From Phycisphaerales bacterium PN19_bin_20 (GTDB lineage: Bacteria > Planctomycetota > Phycisphaerae > Phycisphaerales > UBA1924), in NCBI GenBank assembly GCA_021173225.1, contig JAJOLK010000005.1:62001-126000 (forward strand): 64,000 nucleotides of DNA, in the 5' to 3' direction. Shown piece after piece: positions 1 to 8,813 of this stretch. The notes under the pieces were generated by a model. It worked only from the letters and a program-made list of their open reading frames with translations, searched no databases and was not told where the DNA came from. Both the position numbers and the translations under genes were made by a program. The stretch's first letter is position 1; each line of letters begins with the position of its first letter.

Positions 1-1326
<1,326 letters not shown>

Positions 1327-1866
1327 TGAGGACGTCCAGATTGGCAGGTTGTGCGAGGCAAAGACGAGACGGAAAGGCGTGAAGCGTGCGAGAGGCTTTC
1401 GTGAGCTTCAAGTCGAAGCGAGCCGAGCGACAGGCCCTCGTACGGCCCTAGAACGGGCTCTAGAGCAGACTCTAGAACGGGCTCTAGAACCGGCCAAAAA
1501 CCAAAGACCACGCGGGGCGGGCCGCGTGGCCGTCACTGCTGGCGGTGCCGAGAGATTCGGCACGACCACCGGGCTGGCCGGCTGGGGCTAGTGCAGGCGC
1601 ACCTCCCAGACCACGGCGCTCGAAAGCCCGGGCGCTGCGACCCCTGCCCGGACGTTTCCGGGAAGGATCGTGCCGCTCACCACGATGGTGAGGGGCTCAG
1701 CGTGCATGATGACGGCTGGTAATCATGCGAAACTCCAAAGGGGGAAGAACTCGAACGACCGGATGATACCACTCTTGAGCCCCGTGTGGGGCAATGAGCG
1801 CAGAGTTCGCCCGGGATTCACACCCGAGACAAGCTTGATTGGGGGGTTGTTTGGATCTCACACAGT
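1327..1866. other. Long nusA upstream region without a recognisable gene
   Basis: These 540 bases separate nusA from the convergently placed end of the next minus-strand gene. I see a block of four 12-bp units rich in TCTAGA palindromes (1446-1493), but no recognisable protein family on either strand and no tRNA. Short open frames through the repeat encode four-residue repeats on both strands (VLEP-like on the minus strand) and are most simply by-products of the 12-bp period. The region should contain the nusA promoter and leader. Confidence 0.6.
1446..1493. repeat. Four tandem 12-bp units rich in CTAG palindromes
   Basis: Four consecutive 12-bp units follow the pattern CTCTAGAACGGG: the first begins CC instead of CT, the second reads CTCTAGAGCAGA and the last ends CCGG. 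Each unit contains CTAG and the last three contain the palindrome TCTAGA, so the transcript could form several alternative small stems. The block lies 120-168 bases upstream of the nusA start codon. Confidence 0.85.
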
Positions 1867-3126
1867 CTAACGCGGGGCCTCAATCGGACGAAGGTCGATC
1901 GCCACTGGGTAGTGGTCGCTGGAGTAGCCCGCGGGTGCCGGGGTCGTTCGGAAGTCTGCGCCCAGCGCGCGGGCGGCGGTGCCGAGGACGAACTTGGAGT
2001 CCATCAGCAGCTCAGGCTGGGCCTGGTCGTTGAAGAAGATGTGGTCGATGCAGCGACCCGAAGTGTGCGTCATCGTTTTGGCGTCGCGCGGCTCACGGTC
2101 CTGAAAGATGCTCGGCAGCCCGGCGCGGCTGAAGACCACCAGCTCATCGCGGTTGAGCGTTGCGTTAAAGTCACCCAGCACCAGCACGTTGGCCTTCGCG
2201 TCGGCCTTCTCGATGGCACGGACCATGTTCACAAGCGCCTCAGCCTCCGCCACGCGCTGCGCGCCAAACTCGCGACCGCTTTTGAGGTGCACGACCAGAA
2301 GCTGGAGCTTGTAGTCGCGGGCCACCGGGGTGGTGTTGCCAGACTTGGCTAGCAGCTCTTGCACGCTTGATGTTGGGACCGTGACCGTCACGTGCAGCGG
2401 CGCGCGGGTGAACTGGAAGGGGCTTCCGGAGTTGCTGTTCGGCCGGTCGCCCCAAGCGCTGGGCTGCTGCCCGCCGAGCTTCTGTTTCGGCTCGTTGCGG
2501 ACTTCCGAGAGCGGGAACCTTGAGAGTACGGCCTGCTCGATCCCGCGCCCGTCGCCCGCGTCCAGGCTCGCAACGTGCTCATAGCCCAGCCCCTTGAGGT
2601 GGTTGTCGCGGAACCACAGCAGCGCCTCGAACGACTCGATCTCCTGCAGCGTGAGCACGTCGGCGTCAAGGGCCGCGATCACTAGCCCGGCGGCGCGGAG
2701 CTGGGCCGCGGGCTTGGTCATCTTGATGTCGTCGATCTCGCCGGAGATCTTGGGGTCGTCCTTGTCGTCAAAGAGGTTCTCGACGTTGAACGTGGCGACC
2801 CGGACGGTGCCGGGGGCCTTGCGACGTGCCTGCGGCTCTCCAAAGCGGATCGAGGCTGGATCGACCCTTTGATCAGCGGCTGTGGCGGGCTCAGGTTCGC
2901 CCAAGCCGCGCGTCGGCGGTGCGACGGCGTCGGGCATGGCGAGCTTGCCTGAAGGCCCTTCTGAGCCATGTTCAGGACTGAGCTGGCCGGCCTTGCCGTT
3001 GCCCTTGGGGTTGGTCAGGCTGACGGCGATGATGACCCCGAGCACCGCAAGGACGGTGACGAGCTTGACGAGCGTCCCGCCACGCGGGGCGCTGGTGTTG
3101 GGGGCTGGAGATTGATCGCTGGGCAT
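1867..3126 (-). CDS. Membrane-anchored endonuclease/exonuclease/phosphatase family protein
   Basis: A 419-residue protein of the EEP superfamily (DNase I / phosphodiesterase fold), which cleaves phosphodiester bonds in a metal-dependent way; the real substrate cannot be read from sequence. Residues 18-37 form a single hydrophobic segment, consistent with an N-terminal signal anchor, followed by a Pro/Gly-rich linker to about 105. Catalytic motifs are visible: VATFNVENLF (Asn114, Glu116), LTLQEIES (Glu162), VLVLGDFNATLN and SSDHYPVAIDL near the C-terminus. I chose the ATG at 3126 because the open frame upstream is Arg/His/Pro-rich without family similarity and runs into the divergent SpoIIE-type gene. 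The domain therefore probably acts outside the cytoplasm. It lies divergently from the phosphatase with 108 bases between them. Confidence 0.85.
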   Translation of the reverse strand: MPSDQSPAPNTSAPRGGTLVKLVTVLAVLGVIIAVSLTNPKGNGKAGQLSPEHGSEGPSGKLAMPDAVAPPTRGLGEPEPATAADQRVDPASIRFGEPQARRKAPGTVRVATFNVENLFDDKDDPKISGEIDDIKMTKPAAQLRAAGLVIAALDADVLTLQEIESFEALLWFRDNHLKGLGYEHVASLDAGDGRGIEQAVLSRFPLSEVRNEPKQKLGGQQPSAWGDRPNSNSGSPFQFTRAPLHVTVTVPTSSVQELLAKSGNTTPVARDYKLQLLVVHLKSGREFGAQRVAEAEALVNMVRAIEKADAKANVLVLGDFNATLNRDELVVFSRAGLPSIFQDREPRDAKTMTHTSGRCIDHIFFNDQAQPELLMDSKFVLGTAARALGADFRTTPAPAGYSSDHYPVAIDLRPIEAPR

Positions 3127-3234
3127 GGGTTTGGCCTTGGCTGGGTTGGAGAATCTTGGCCATGGTAGAGCCCGCCCTGGCAGCGCAGGTCGGTCCGATA
3201 CCGCCGGCACGCGCGGTGATCGCGGGCGGAGGCC

Positions 3235-4602
3235 GTGCGGGCGGAAAGTCACGACGCCCGTCCGCCGATAGGCGTGGTTGTGATGATCACCGGTGGGCCT
3301 CAACCTGAGATCGGCGTGCGGTCGGGCGGTCACGCTCCGGCGCACTGGGCGGCGTCCTTGCGGGTCTGCCTGATCAGCGATCAGCCCGAGGTCTGGGCGC
3401 GAAGCTGGTGGGCGACGCATGTGGCGGGCGCTTGGCCAGAGCACGAACCGATCGTGCGTTGGGAGAGCCTTGAGGGCGTGGCAACCTGCACCGGGACGCT
3501 GGCCCGTGTTCGCCGCGATGACGTGGTTTGTGTGATCGCTGGCGGGGCCGGTCCGGAGGCTGAGCTGGCGCTCCGGCGCGCGTGCCTGGTGCTGGGCGAG
3601 CACGCGGCGGCCGGTGCCTGCTGCCTGGACCAGGCGACTGGCCACCTTGCCGGCGTGGCGCGTGCGGCGGGGCTGCTGCCGCACATCAGCCCCGGCGTGC
3701 ACGACGACGAAGTTTCGCGCGGCGTCTCGGGGGCGATGCTCGCGGGCCTATTGCTTGGCGCGGGGCAGCGCCAGCACCACGTGCGTGACGTTGAGGCCGA
3801 GCTTGACGCGCGGCGTGCGGCACAGAGCCACGTCAACACGTTTGTCAGTAAGGTGGACGGCGAGCTGCTGCTGGCCGCCAAGCTGCAGCGCGAGGTGATG
3901 CGGACCGACGACTTCCACCCGCCCAACCTTGATTACGCGGTAATCTTCCGCCCCGCGTGGTTTGTCTCTGGCGACGTCTACAAGCTCACGCGCCTGGATG
4001 AGGACCACGTCGGGTTGCTGATTGCCGACGCGATGGGCCACGGTGTTTCGGCGGCGATGTACTCGATGCTGATCGCCAACTCGGCCAGCATGAAGGACTT
4101 CGGGCCCGGGGGTTACCGCCTCGTGCCGCCCAGCGAGGCGATGGAACGGCTCAACGCCAGTTTGATGCAGCCGGATAGCGAGTCAACCCGCTTTGCCAGC
4201 GCGATCGCCGCCACGCTCAACCTGCACTCGGGGGCCCTGAGCCTGTGCAACGCCGGGCACCCTACTGCGCTGGTGGTGGGCGAGACGGTGCGTCGGCTGG
4301 AGTCGACCGGCCCGGTGCTCGGGGTCGTTGAAGAGCCGGGCTTTGAGCTGGCGAGCGCCCGGGTTGCGCCCGGCGAAACGGTGGTGATGTACACCGACGG
4401 ACTCGAGGCCTCGCTCGGCACGCACGGCGGTGCCGCGGCCTGCGAGGCGGAGATTGAGGCGTTTGTCGTGGCGCAAGTGCGGGCGGCTGGCGGCGACCCG
4501 CACAAGGCTGCGAGCTTGATTGAGCACGCACTGGACACGCGCCCGGGATCACTTGCACCGCAGGACGACCTGACGATCGTGCTGGTTACGCGCCGGGCCT
4601 AA
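3235..4602 (+). CDS. SpoIIE/RsbU-type PP2C serine phosphatase with degenerate N-terminal domain
   Basis: A 455-residue signalling phosphatase. The C-terminal half (about 230-453) is a SpoIIE/PP2C-like domain, which normally dephosphorylates anti-sigma-factor antagonists. Metal-binding aspartates are visible in SGDVYKL (Asp247) and LLIADAMGHG (Asp265), with VVMYTDGLEAS and DDLTIVLV further on. A short amphipathic helix (about 183-220) precedes the domain, as in response-regulator-linked members. Residues 40-175 could be a degenerate receiver-like module (LRVCLISDQ, VVCVIAGG), but no clear phospho-acceptor aspartate is evident. The start is uncertain: GTG at 3235 has GGAGG only two bases upstream, and an ATG at 3283 is a reasonable alternative. 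No anti-sigma partner lies next to it; the nearest sigma factor is at 39.8 kb. Confidence 0.85.
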   Translation: MRAESHDARPPIGVVVMITGGPQPEIGVRSGGHAPAHWAASLRVCLISDQPEVWARSWWATHVAGAWPEHEPIVRWESLEGVATCTGTLARVRRDDVVCVIAGGAGPEAELALRRACLVLGEHAAAGACCLDQATGHLAGVARAAGLLPHISPGVHDDEVSRGVSGAMLAGLLLGAGQRQHHVRDVEAELDARRAAQSHVNTFVSKVDGELLLAAKLQREVMRTDDFHPPNLDYAVIFRPAWFVSGDVYKLTRLDEDHVGLLIADAMGHGVSAAMYSMLIANSASMKDFGPGGYRLVPPSEAMERLNASLMQPDSESTRFASAIAATLNLHSGALSLCNAGHPTALVVGETVRRLESTGPVLGVVEEPGFELASARVAPGETVVMYTDGLEASLGTHGGAAACEAEIEAFVVAQVRAAGGDPHKAASLIEHALDTRPGSLAPQDDLTIVLVTRRA

Positions 4603-4666
4603 TACGAGCCTGAGGTGAGCCCGATTGGGAGTGCGGCGATACTGACGCGGGCCTGAGCCTCACCGA

Positions 4667-5260
4667 TCAGTCAACCTGATTGAGATAGATTTCGAGCCCG
4701 TCAGGGCCTCGCAGCGTCAAGCGGCGGGCCTCGATATCGATCTCGGTCAGCACCCAGCCGGTCACGACTCGCTCGCCGACGGGCACCGCGCGGCCGTTGA
4801 TGATCGCGCGGGCCGCCCCGGTGGTTGTGCTGCGGGCCAGCCCGCTGAGCTTGAGCGCGCGGATTGCTTCGGGGATCTGCGCAGTGGCTGCCTCAACGGG
4901 CTGTTCAACATTGGGCGCGGGGACGACCGTCATGGCGGGGCTCTGCGTTGGCAGGGCGGGCGGAAGCGGGCGGGCCAGCGGGCTGTGCTTGACCACCACG
5001 TCACGCTGCTGCTGAAGCCAGGCGGCCAGCGCAAGCTGCTTGGGCGTGAGTGTCTCTTGCGCAGCGGGAACGGCCACCGGCGCAGCGGGCGCGCTGACTT
5101 GCCCCGTGGCGGCGCTGACTTGCGTGGGTCCGCCGGTGCCCAGCAGCAGCCGAACGCCCTGGACCGCCACGACCGGCGCGACCAGCGCACCGGCAGAGAG
5201 CATGGCCACGGGCCGGATGCGGCCGAACCACGACTTGATCTTGCGCACGGGGCTGGTCAC
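4667..5260 (-). CDS. PilP/GspB-like pilus or secretion alignment protein
   Basis: A 197-residue protein, last in the first pilus operon. One membrane segment (about 18-38) is followed by a long Ala/Pro-rich periplasmic linker and a small C-terminal domain from about 145. That domain reads AIINGRAVPVGERVVTGW, then VLTEIDIEARRLTLRGPDG, a pattern typical of the beta-rich end of GspB, GspC and PilP proteins (a short strand after 'ingr', a 'vG' turn, then 'I..I....v.L...g'). Those proteins connect the inner-membrane platform to the outer-membrane secretin. Its start overlaps the stop of the PilO-like gene by four bases (ATGA), so translation is probably coupled. The family assignment rests on pattern and position, not on strong identity. 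Confidence 0.6.
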   Translation of the reverse strand: MTSPVRKIKSWFGRIRPVAMLSAGALVAPVVAVQGVRLLLGTGGPTQVSAATGQVSAPAAPVAVPAAQETLTPKQLALAAWLQQQRDVVVKHSPLARPLPPALPTQSPAMTVVPAPNVEQPVEAATAQIPEAIRALKLSGLARSTTTGAARAIINGRAVPVGERVVTGWVLTEIDIEARRLTLRGPDGLEIYLNQVD

Positions 5261-6081
5261 GGGGTGGTCGCTCCTTGCTTGGGCGTGACGCCACCGGCTT
5301 GCGAGAGCTGAACTTGCATGAAGCGTGCGACGTCAAAGGCCACGTGCTCAGTCTCGAGCGCGACGTTGACGCGCTGGCCCTCACTGCCCGGCGAGACGCG
5401 GATCGAGCGAACGGACGTAAAGCCGATGCCGCCTTGCAGGCCCCGGATGAACCGGACGACGCTGGAGTAGTCACCCTCAAGGCTGATGCTGTACGCGACG
5501 CGGGCGTCAAAGACGGGCCGAGCGGGCGCGGGCTGCGCACCTGGTTGTGCACCTGAGGCCGTGCCGGCGACCTGGCCCTTCGCACCTTGCGCGCCGGCGG
5601 TGCTCATGGAAGCTGATGTGTTCGAGCTTCCGCCTTGGCTTGCGCTGGCCGTGCTGGTTTGGGCTCGCGGTCGAGTTGAGCTGGGCTGAAACTGATTGAT
5701 GCGGACGCCCGTGGTGTCGGCCAGATTCATCAGCGCGTCGAACATCCGCGTGCGGTCGGTGGCGGGGCGGCTGCGATCGGCGATCTGCTGGACGGCGAGC
5801 TTGGCGCGGGCCGGATCGTCAGGCGCGGCGTGCGTCTGGATCGTTCCAGCGTTGCCCTGACTGGGCGCGCCGGGTGGGTTCGTGGCAGGGATACCCGCCG
5901 CGGGGCGTTTGACCGCGTCGATCATCGACCGCTCGAAGCTACTGATCGCCGCACGTTCGTGACCGAGCTTTTCTTCCAGGGGCATGACGAACATGACCAG
6001 GACCGCGCCGCAGACCGAGAGGCCGATGGCCAGCTCGGGCAGGCTGCGGCGCAGAACCTGACTTATGAGCTCGGTGTTCAT
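5257..6081 (-). CDS. PilO/GspM-like pilus assembly protein
   Basis: A 274-residue bitopic inner-membrane protein. One transmembrane helix (about 13-33, LAIGLSVCGAVLVMFVMPLE) leads into a coiled-coil start, a Ser/Thr/Ala-rich low-complexity middle (about 130-185), and a ferredoxin-like C-terminal domain. The segment SISLEGDYSSVVRFIRGLQ is typical of PilO, where the same fold dimerises with PilN. PilO/GspM stabilise the inner-membrane alignment complex. Four-base ATGA overlaps join it to the PilM-PilN gene before it and to the PilP/GspB-like gene after it. The low-complexity insert is longer than in usual PilO proteins (about 200 residues). Confidence 0.75.
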   Translation of the reverse strand: MNTELISQVLRRSLPELAIGLSVCGAVLVMFVMPLEEKLGHERAAISSFERSMIDAVKRPAAGIPATNPPGAPSQGNAGTIQTHAAPDDPARAKLAVQQIADRSRPATDRTRMFDALMNLADTTGVRINQFQPSSTRPRAQTSTASASQGGSSNTSASMSTAGAQGAKGQVAGTASGAQPGAQPAPARPVFDARVAYSISLEGDYSSVVRFIRGLQGGIGFTSVRSIRVSPGSEGQRVNVALETEHVAFDVARFMQVQLSQAGGVTPKQGATTP

Positions 6082-7916
6082 GGGCTCACTCCGTCAGGCT
6101 GGCCGGCCAGCGGCTTGTCGGTGCTTGGCGCGGGGGCCACGGCCTGCGGCGGCTCGAACGCGCCGGGCGCCACATAGGCGTACGGCAGGTTGACCAGCGT
6201 GACGCTCAGGTCGAAGCTGAAGCTGTCCAGCGCAATGGGCGTTGATGGGTCAGACCGGCTGCCGCCACTGCGCGAGGTGCCGCCCATCTTGACGCCTGAG
6301 ACCGCGGGCAGGCTCTCAAGCTGCGCGATCAGCGATCGCAAGTCGGCGGCGAAGGCCGCGTCGTCTGAGGCGAGCATCGTGCCAGCAAGGCGCGCCACGG
6401 GCTCGCCTGAGGGCTCAAGGTCGTTGAGCTCAAGTGACGTGACTGTCACCTTGGTCGGGATCGTCTGGGCCAGGCCCGCCAGCACCGAGGCCCACTCTGG
6501 GCTGGGGCCCACGGCGTCTGCGATCAGGCGCGAGGCCTGGTTGGTGGCCACGCCCGCGGCGGAGGACGCGCGGCGCGCCTCCTGCTGCTGTTGGGCGCTG
6601 CTCGCGCCGGCGCTGAGGCCCTGGCGCTGCGCGCGGGCCGAATCAAGCGCGAGCCATGACCAGGCCGCGTAGGTGCAGACCATCGCCAATGCCGCGACGA
6701 GCCCGACGCGCAGCGAGCGCCTCGCGCTGCGGGCCATGCGCTCGCCCTGCATCTGGGTGGGCAGCAGTGAGAGTTCCAGATTCGTGCAGACCGACAGTGC
6801 GGCGATGTTGCCGTCGGTCGCGCTGCCGGGCTCGCCGCTGGCGGGTGCGGGCTGTGTCGTGCTGACGGTGACCGGCGATTGGCAGAGGCCCGAGAGGACC
6901 TCTGCTAGGCGCGGGATCGCTGCGCCCGGGCCGGTAAGCGTGACGCCCAGGCCCGCGCGGTCCTTCTCAGAGAGCCCGAATCGGACCGACTGCTTGACCT
7001 CGACTGCCAAGCGCTGCAGCACGGGGCTGAGCAGCGGGAGCAGGCCCGCGCCGGTGATGTCGTTGCGCTGATCGACCAGATCACCCGCGGCGGGGACGCC
7101 GTGGCGGGACATGATCGAGCGGGCGGAGGCGCGGTCGATAGTCACGGTTGCGGAACCGGGGGTGCGCGGCTGGATCGGGCGGAGCAGGGCCTCGACGAAG
7201 GATTCAACCCCGATGCCCAGCGGGCGGTACAGGGCCAGGCCCGTCGGCCCGCCCACGAGCAGGAAGCTCTCGTGCTCGCCGAGCCAGAGCTGCGCGCGGG
7301 TCGCGGGCGTCGGTTCGCCGCCGATGGCGTGCAGCCCGCGCACGCATGCGGCGATCGGGCCCGCGACGGCAGGGATCATCCGCTCAACGCGCAGCCCGCA
7401 CGAGCCGACCCACTGCGCCAGCAGCGCACAAGTCGTTTCGTGCTCCACGCAGGCGACGATGTGCGACATGACGTTACCGCCCGACGAGCCCGGGCGAGCC
7501 CAGGGTGCCAAGTCGGTCAGCAGCGTCTGCGTATCGCTGGGGTGCGAGGCGGTTGGGTAGCCGGCTAGGTCACTGAGGGCCAGTCTGGCGGCCTGCGAGG
7601 CGGCGGCGCCGGTGACGGCCGCGGGCAGTGAGACAATGCTGCAGGTGGTCGTAGGCGTGGTGAACACGAGCGTGGCAGAAGCGCCGGTGAGCCCCAGCTC
7701 AGCCACCCAGCCCGAGAGGGTTGCGTGTCTGGCGCGCAGGACCTCGGCGAGGTCGGTGCTGGTCTCGGGCGGGCTGTAGCGCTCGCCGCGCGCTTGTGTG
7801 CGCATGCCCCCACTGAACACCGCCAGCTCAAGGCGGGTGGACGTCAGCTCAACATAGATGCTGATGCGTGTGAGCACGGTTGGTCTCAAGCAAGCAGATG
7901 CAGTGCTCCGGGTCAT
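6078..7916 (-). CDS. PilM-PilN fusion: actin-like ATPase joined to membrane alignment domain
   Basis: A 612-residue protein that appears to join two normally separate pilus subunits. Residues about 15-390 look like the cytoplasmic PilM/GspL actin-like domain. The chain then reads MARSARRSLRVGLVAALAMV, giving one transmembrane helix at about 405-425, followed by a periplasmic coiled coil and a PilN ferredoxin-like domain (PSPEWASVLAGLAQTIPTKV, then VTSLELNDL). GspL of type II secretion has the same order, so the chain can be viewed as GspL-like. I chose the ATG at 7916, 13 codons inside the longest frame, because of its position and an AGG shortly upstream. The stop overlaps the PilO-like start by four bases. 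A 204-base gap with a hairpin separates it from the pilin gene upstream. Confidence 0.75.
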   Translation of the reverse strand: MTRSTASACLRPTVLTRISIYVELTSTRLELAVFSGGMRTQARGERYSPPETSTDLAEVLRARHATLSGWVAELGLTGASATLVFTTPTTTCSIVSLPAAVTGAAASQAARLALSDLAGYPTASHPSDTQTLLTDLAPWARPGSSGGNVMSHIVACVEHETTCALLAQWVGSCGLRVERMIPAVAGPIAACVRGLHAIGGEPTPATRAQLWLGEHESFLLVGGPTGLALYRPLGIGVESFVEALLRPIQPRTPGSATVTIDRASARSIMSRHGVPAAGDLVDQRNDITGAGLLPLLSPVLQRLAVEVKQSVRFGLSEKDRAGLGVTLTGPGAAIPRLAEVLSGLCQSPVTVSTTQPAPASGEPGSATDGNIAALSVCTNLELSLLPTQMQGERMARSARRSLRVGLVAALAMVCTYAAWSWLALDSARAQRQGLSAGASSAQQQQEARRASSAAGVATNQASRLIADAVGPSPEWASVLAGLAQTIPTKVTVTSLELNDLEPSGEPVARLAGTMLASDDAAFAADLRSLIAQLESLPAVSGVKMGGTSRSGGSRSDPSTPIALDSFSFDLSVTLVNLPYAYVAPGAFEPPQAVAPAPSTDKPLAGQPDGVSP

Positions 7917-8057
7917 CAAGACCTGGGCACCCTTGTGTATCGGCGCACGGGGCACGCGCCTTTGGACGCGAGGGCTAGGCGACGGCCAGGCGATGGCAAG
8001 GCGATGGCTGGACGTGGATCCTGAGCATGATTCCCGGGCTGAGGCGTCAAACGGCGA

Positions 8058-8080
8058 CGGCCGGGGTTTGGTCCCGGCCG
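8058..8080 (-). terminator. Hairpin between the pilin and PilM-PilN genes
   Basis: A perfect 8-bp stem (CGGCCGGG pairing with CCCGGCCG) with a 7-base loop lies 40 bases past the pilin stop. On the minus strand it is followed by only a short T stretch (CGTTTG). It could act as a partial terminator or an RNA-stabilising structure, allowing more pilin mRNA than downstream mRNA. The stem is seen; the function is inferred. Confidence 0.5.
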
Positions 8081-8120
8081 CGCGTGAAAGTCTGGTGATT
8101 GGTGCCGGCCCGGGGGCCGA

Positions 8121-8591
8121 TTACAGGTTGTTGGCCGTCAGCGTGCCGCCCGAACCGTTGCTGGCGGTGCTGGTGTTCGAGCTGTTGCAGTAGAAGGTCG
8201 CGGCGGGGGGCGAGGCGGCGTTGTCGAACCAGTAAGCCCAGCCTTCGGTGCCCGACACGGTGCGAGCGGCGGCCTCCACGCTGCTGGCCGCACGGACGTT
8301 ATTGAGGTTGTTGAACGGGTTGCGAGGCAGGGCGTCCTGCATCACCGTGCCGGTGGTCGTGAGCTGGATGAGCGTCGGGAACGCCGGGGTCCCGGCGATC
8401 GAGCTGTTGGCGAAGAAGTTGGCGATGCCGGTGCGGACGTTGCCCACGGTGCCGAGCACGGCCGAGGTGCGGGCCCGGTCGGTGTAATCAAAGTAACGTG
8501 GGATCGCGACGCCGGCGAGGATCGCCAGCACCACGATGACCGCGATGAGCTCGATGAGGGTAAACGCGCGACGGTTGCTGCTGGTCTTCAT
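8121..8591 (-). CDS. Type IV pilin / major pseudopilin
   Basis: A 156-residue prepilin. A short basic leader (MKTSSNRRA) precedes the class III signal [19 protein letters not shown] with Glu at mature position 5, then [10 protein letters not shown] and a pilin-type globular domain. The residue before the cleavage site is Ala, not the usual Gly. The mature protein (about 147 residues) is the size of a GspG-like pseudopilin or a short type IV pilin. The C-terminal part is Ser/Thr/Asn-rich with a single Cys near the end ([10 protein letters not shown]). The ATG at 8591 is well supported by AAGGAG seven bases upstream; a longer in-frame reading would place 59 unlikely residues before the signal. 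It is flanked by hairpins on both sides, consistent with separate control from GspF and PilM-PilN. Confidence 0.9.
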   Translation of the reverse strand: MKTSSNRRAFTLIELIAVIVVLAILAGVAIPRYFDYTDRARTSAVLGTVGNVRTGIANFFANSSIAGTPAFPTLIQLTTTGTVMQDALPRNPFNNLNNVRAASSVEAAARTVSGTEGWAYWFDNAASPPAATFYCNSSNTSTASNGSGGTLTANNL

Positions 8592-8714
8592 TGGTGTGCT
8601 CCTTGCGAACGAAACTTTTGATCCATCCGTTGAGTCCGGGGCATTGACCCATCCATTGGGCCAGAGAGTCTGCTCCGGGCGAATCGTTGATGATTCATCT
8701 ATCAGCGATTTGAT

Positions 8715-8746
8715 CCTCACACTTGAGGCCACACAAGAAGGTGTGG
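8715..8746 (-). promoter_or_regulatory. Two adjacent small hairpins in the pilin leader
   Basis: Two perfect inverted repeats abut one another between the GspF-like gene and the pilin: CCTCA-N4-TGAGG at 8715-8728 and CCACAC-N6-GTGTGG at 8729-8746. No T-run follows on the minus strand, so a standard intrinsic terminator is unlikely. An mRNA processing or stabilising element, or a binding site, is plausible. Confidence 0.4.
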
Positions 8747-8813
8747 AGTAAAATCTCGGCTCTATCACCGGCCCCCAGACCGCACAACCGTCAAGGCTTG
8801 CGCGTCGGCCCGC

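Noticed and set aside
1571-1740. A short minus-strand peptide frame of about 39 codons upstream of nusA
   Set aside because: No ribosome site and no similarity that I can recognise; a rimP gene would be about 150 codons with known motifs.
3127-3702. N-terminal extension of the endonuclease/exonuclease/phosphatase-fold protein by 192 codons
   Set aside because: Composition is Arg/His/Pro-rich and the stretch lies opposite the phosphatase gene; the ATG at 3126 precedes the membrane anchor.
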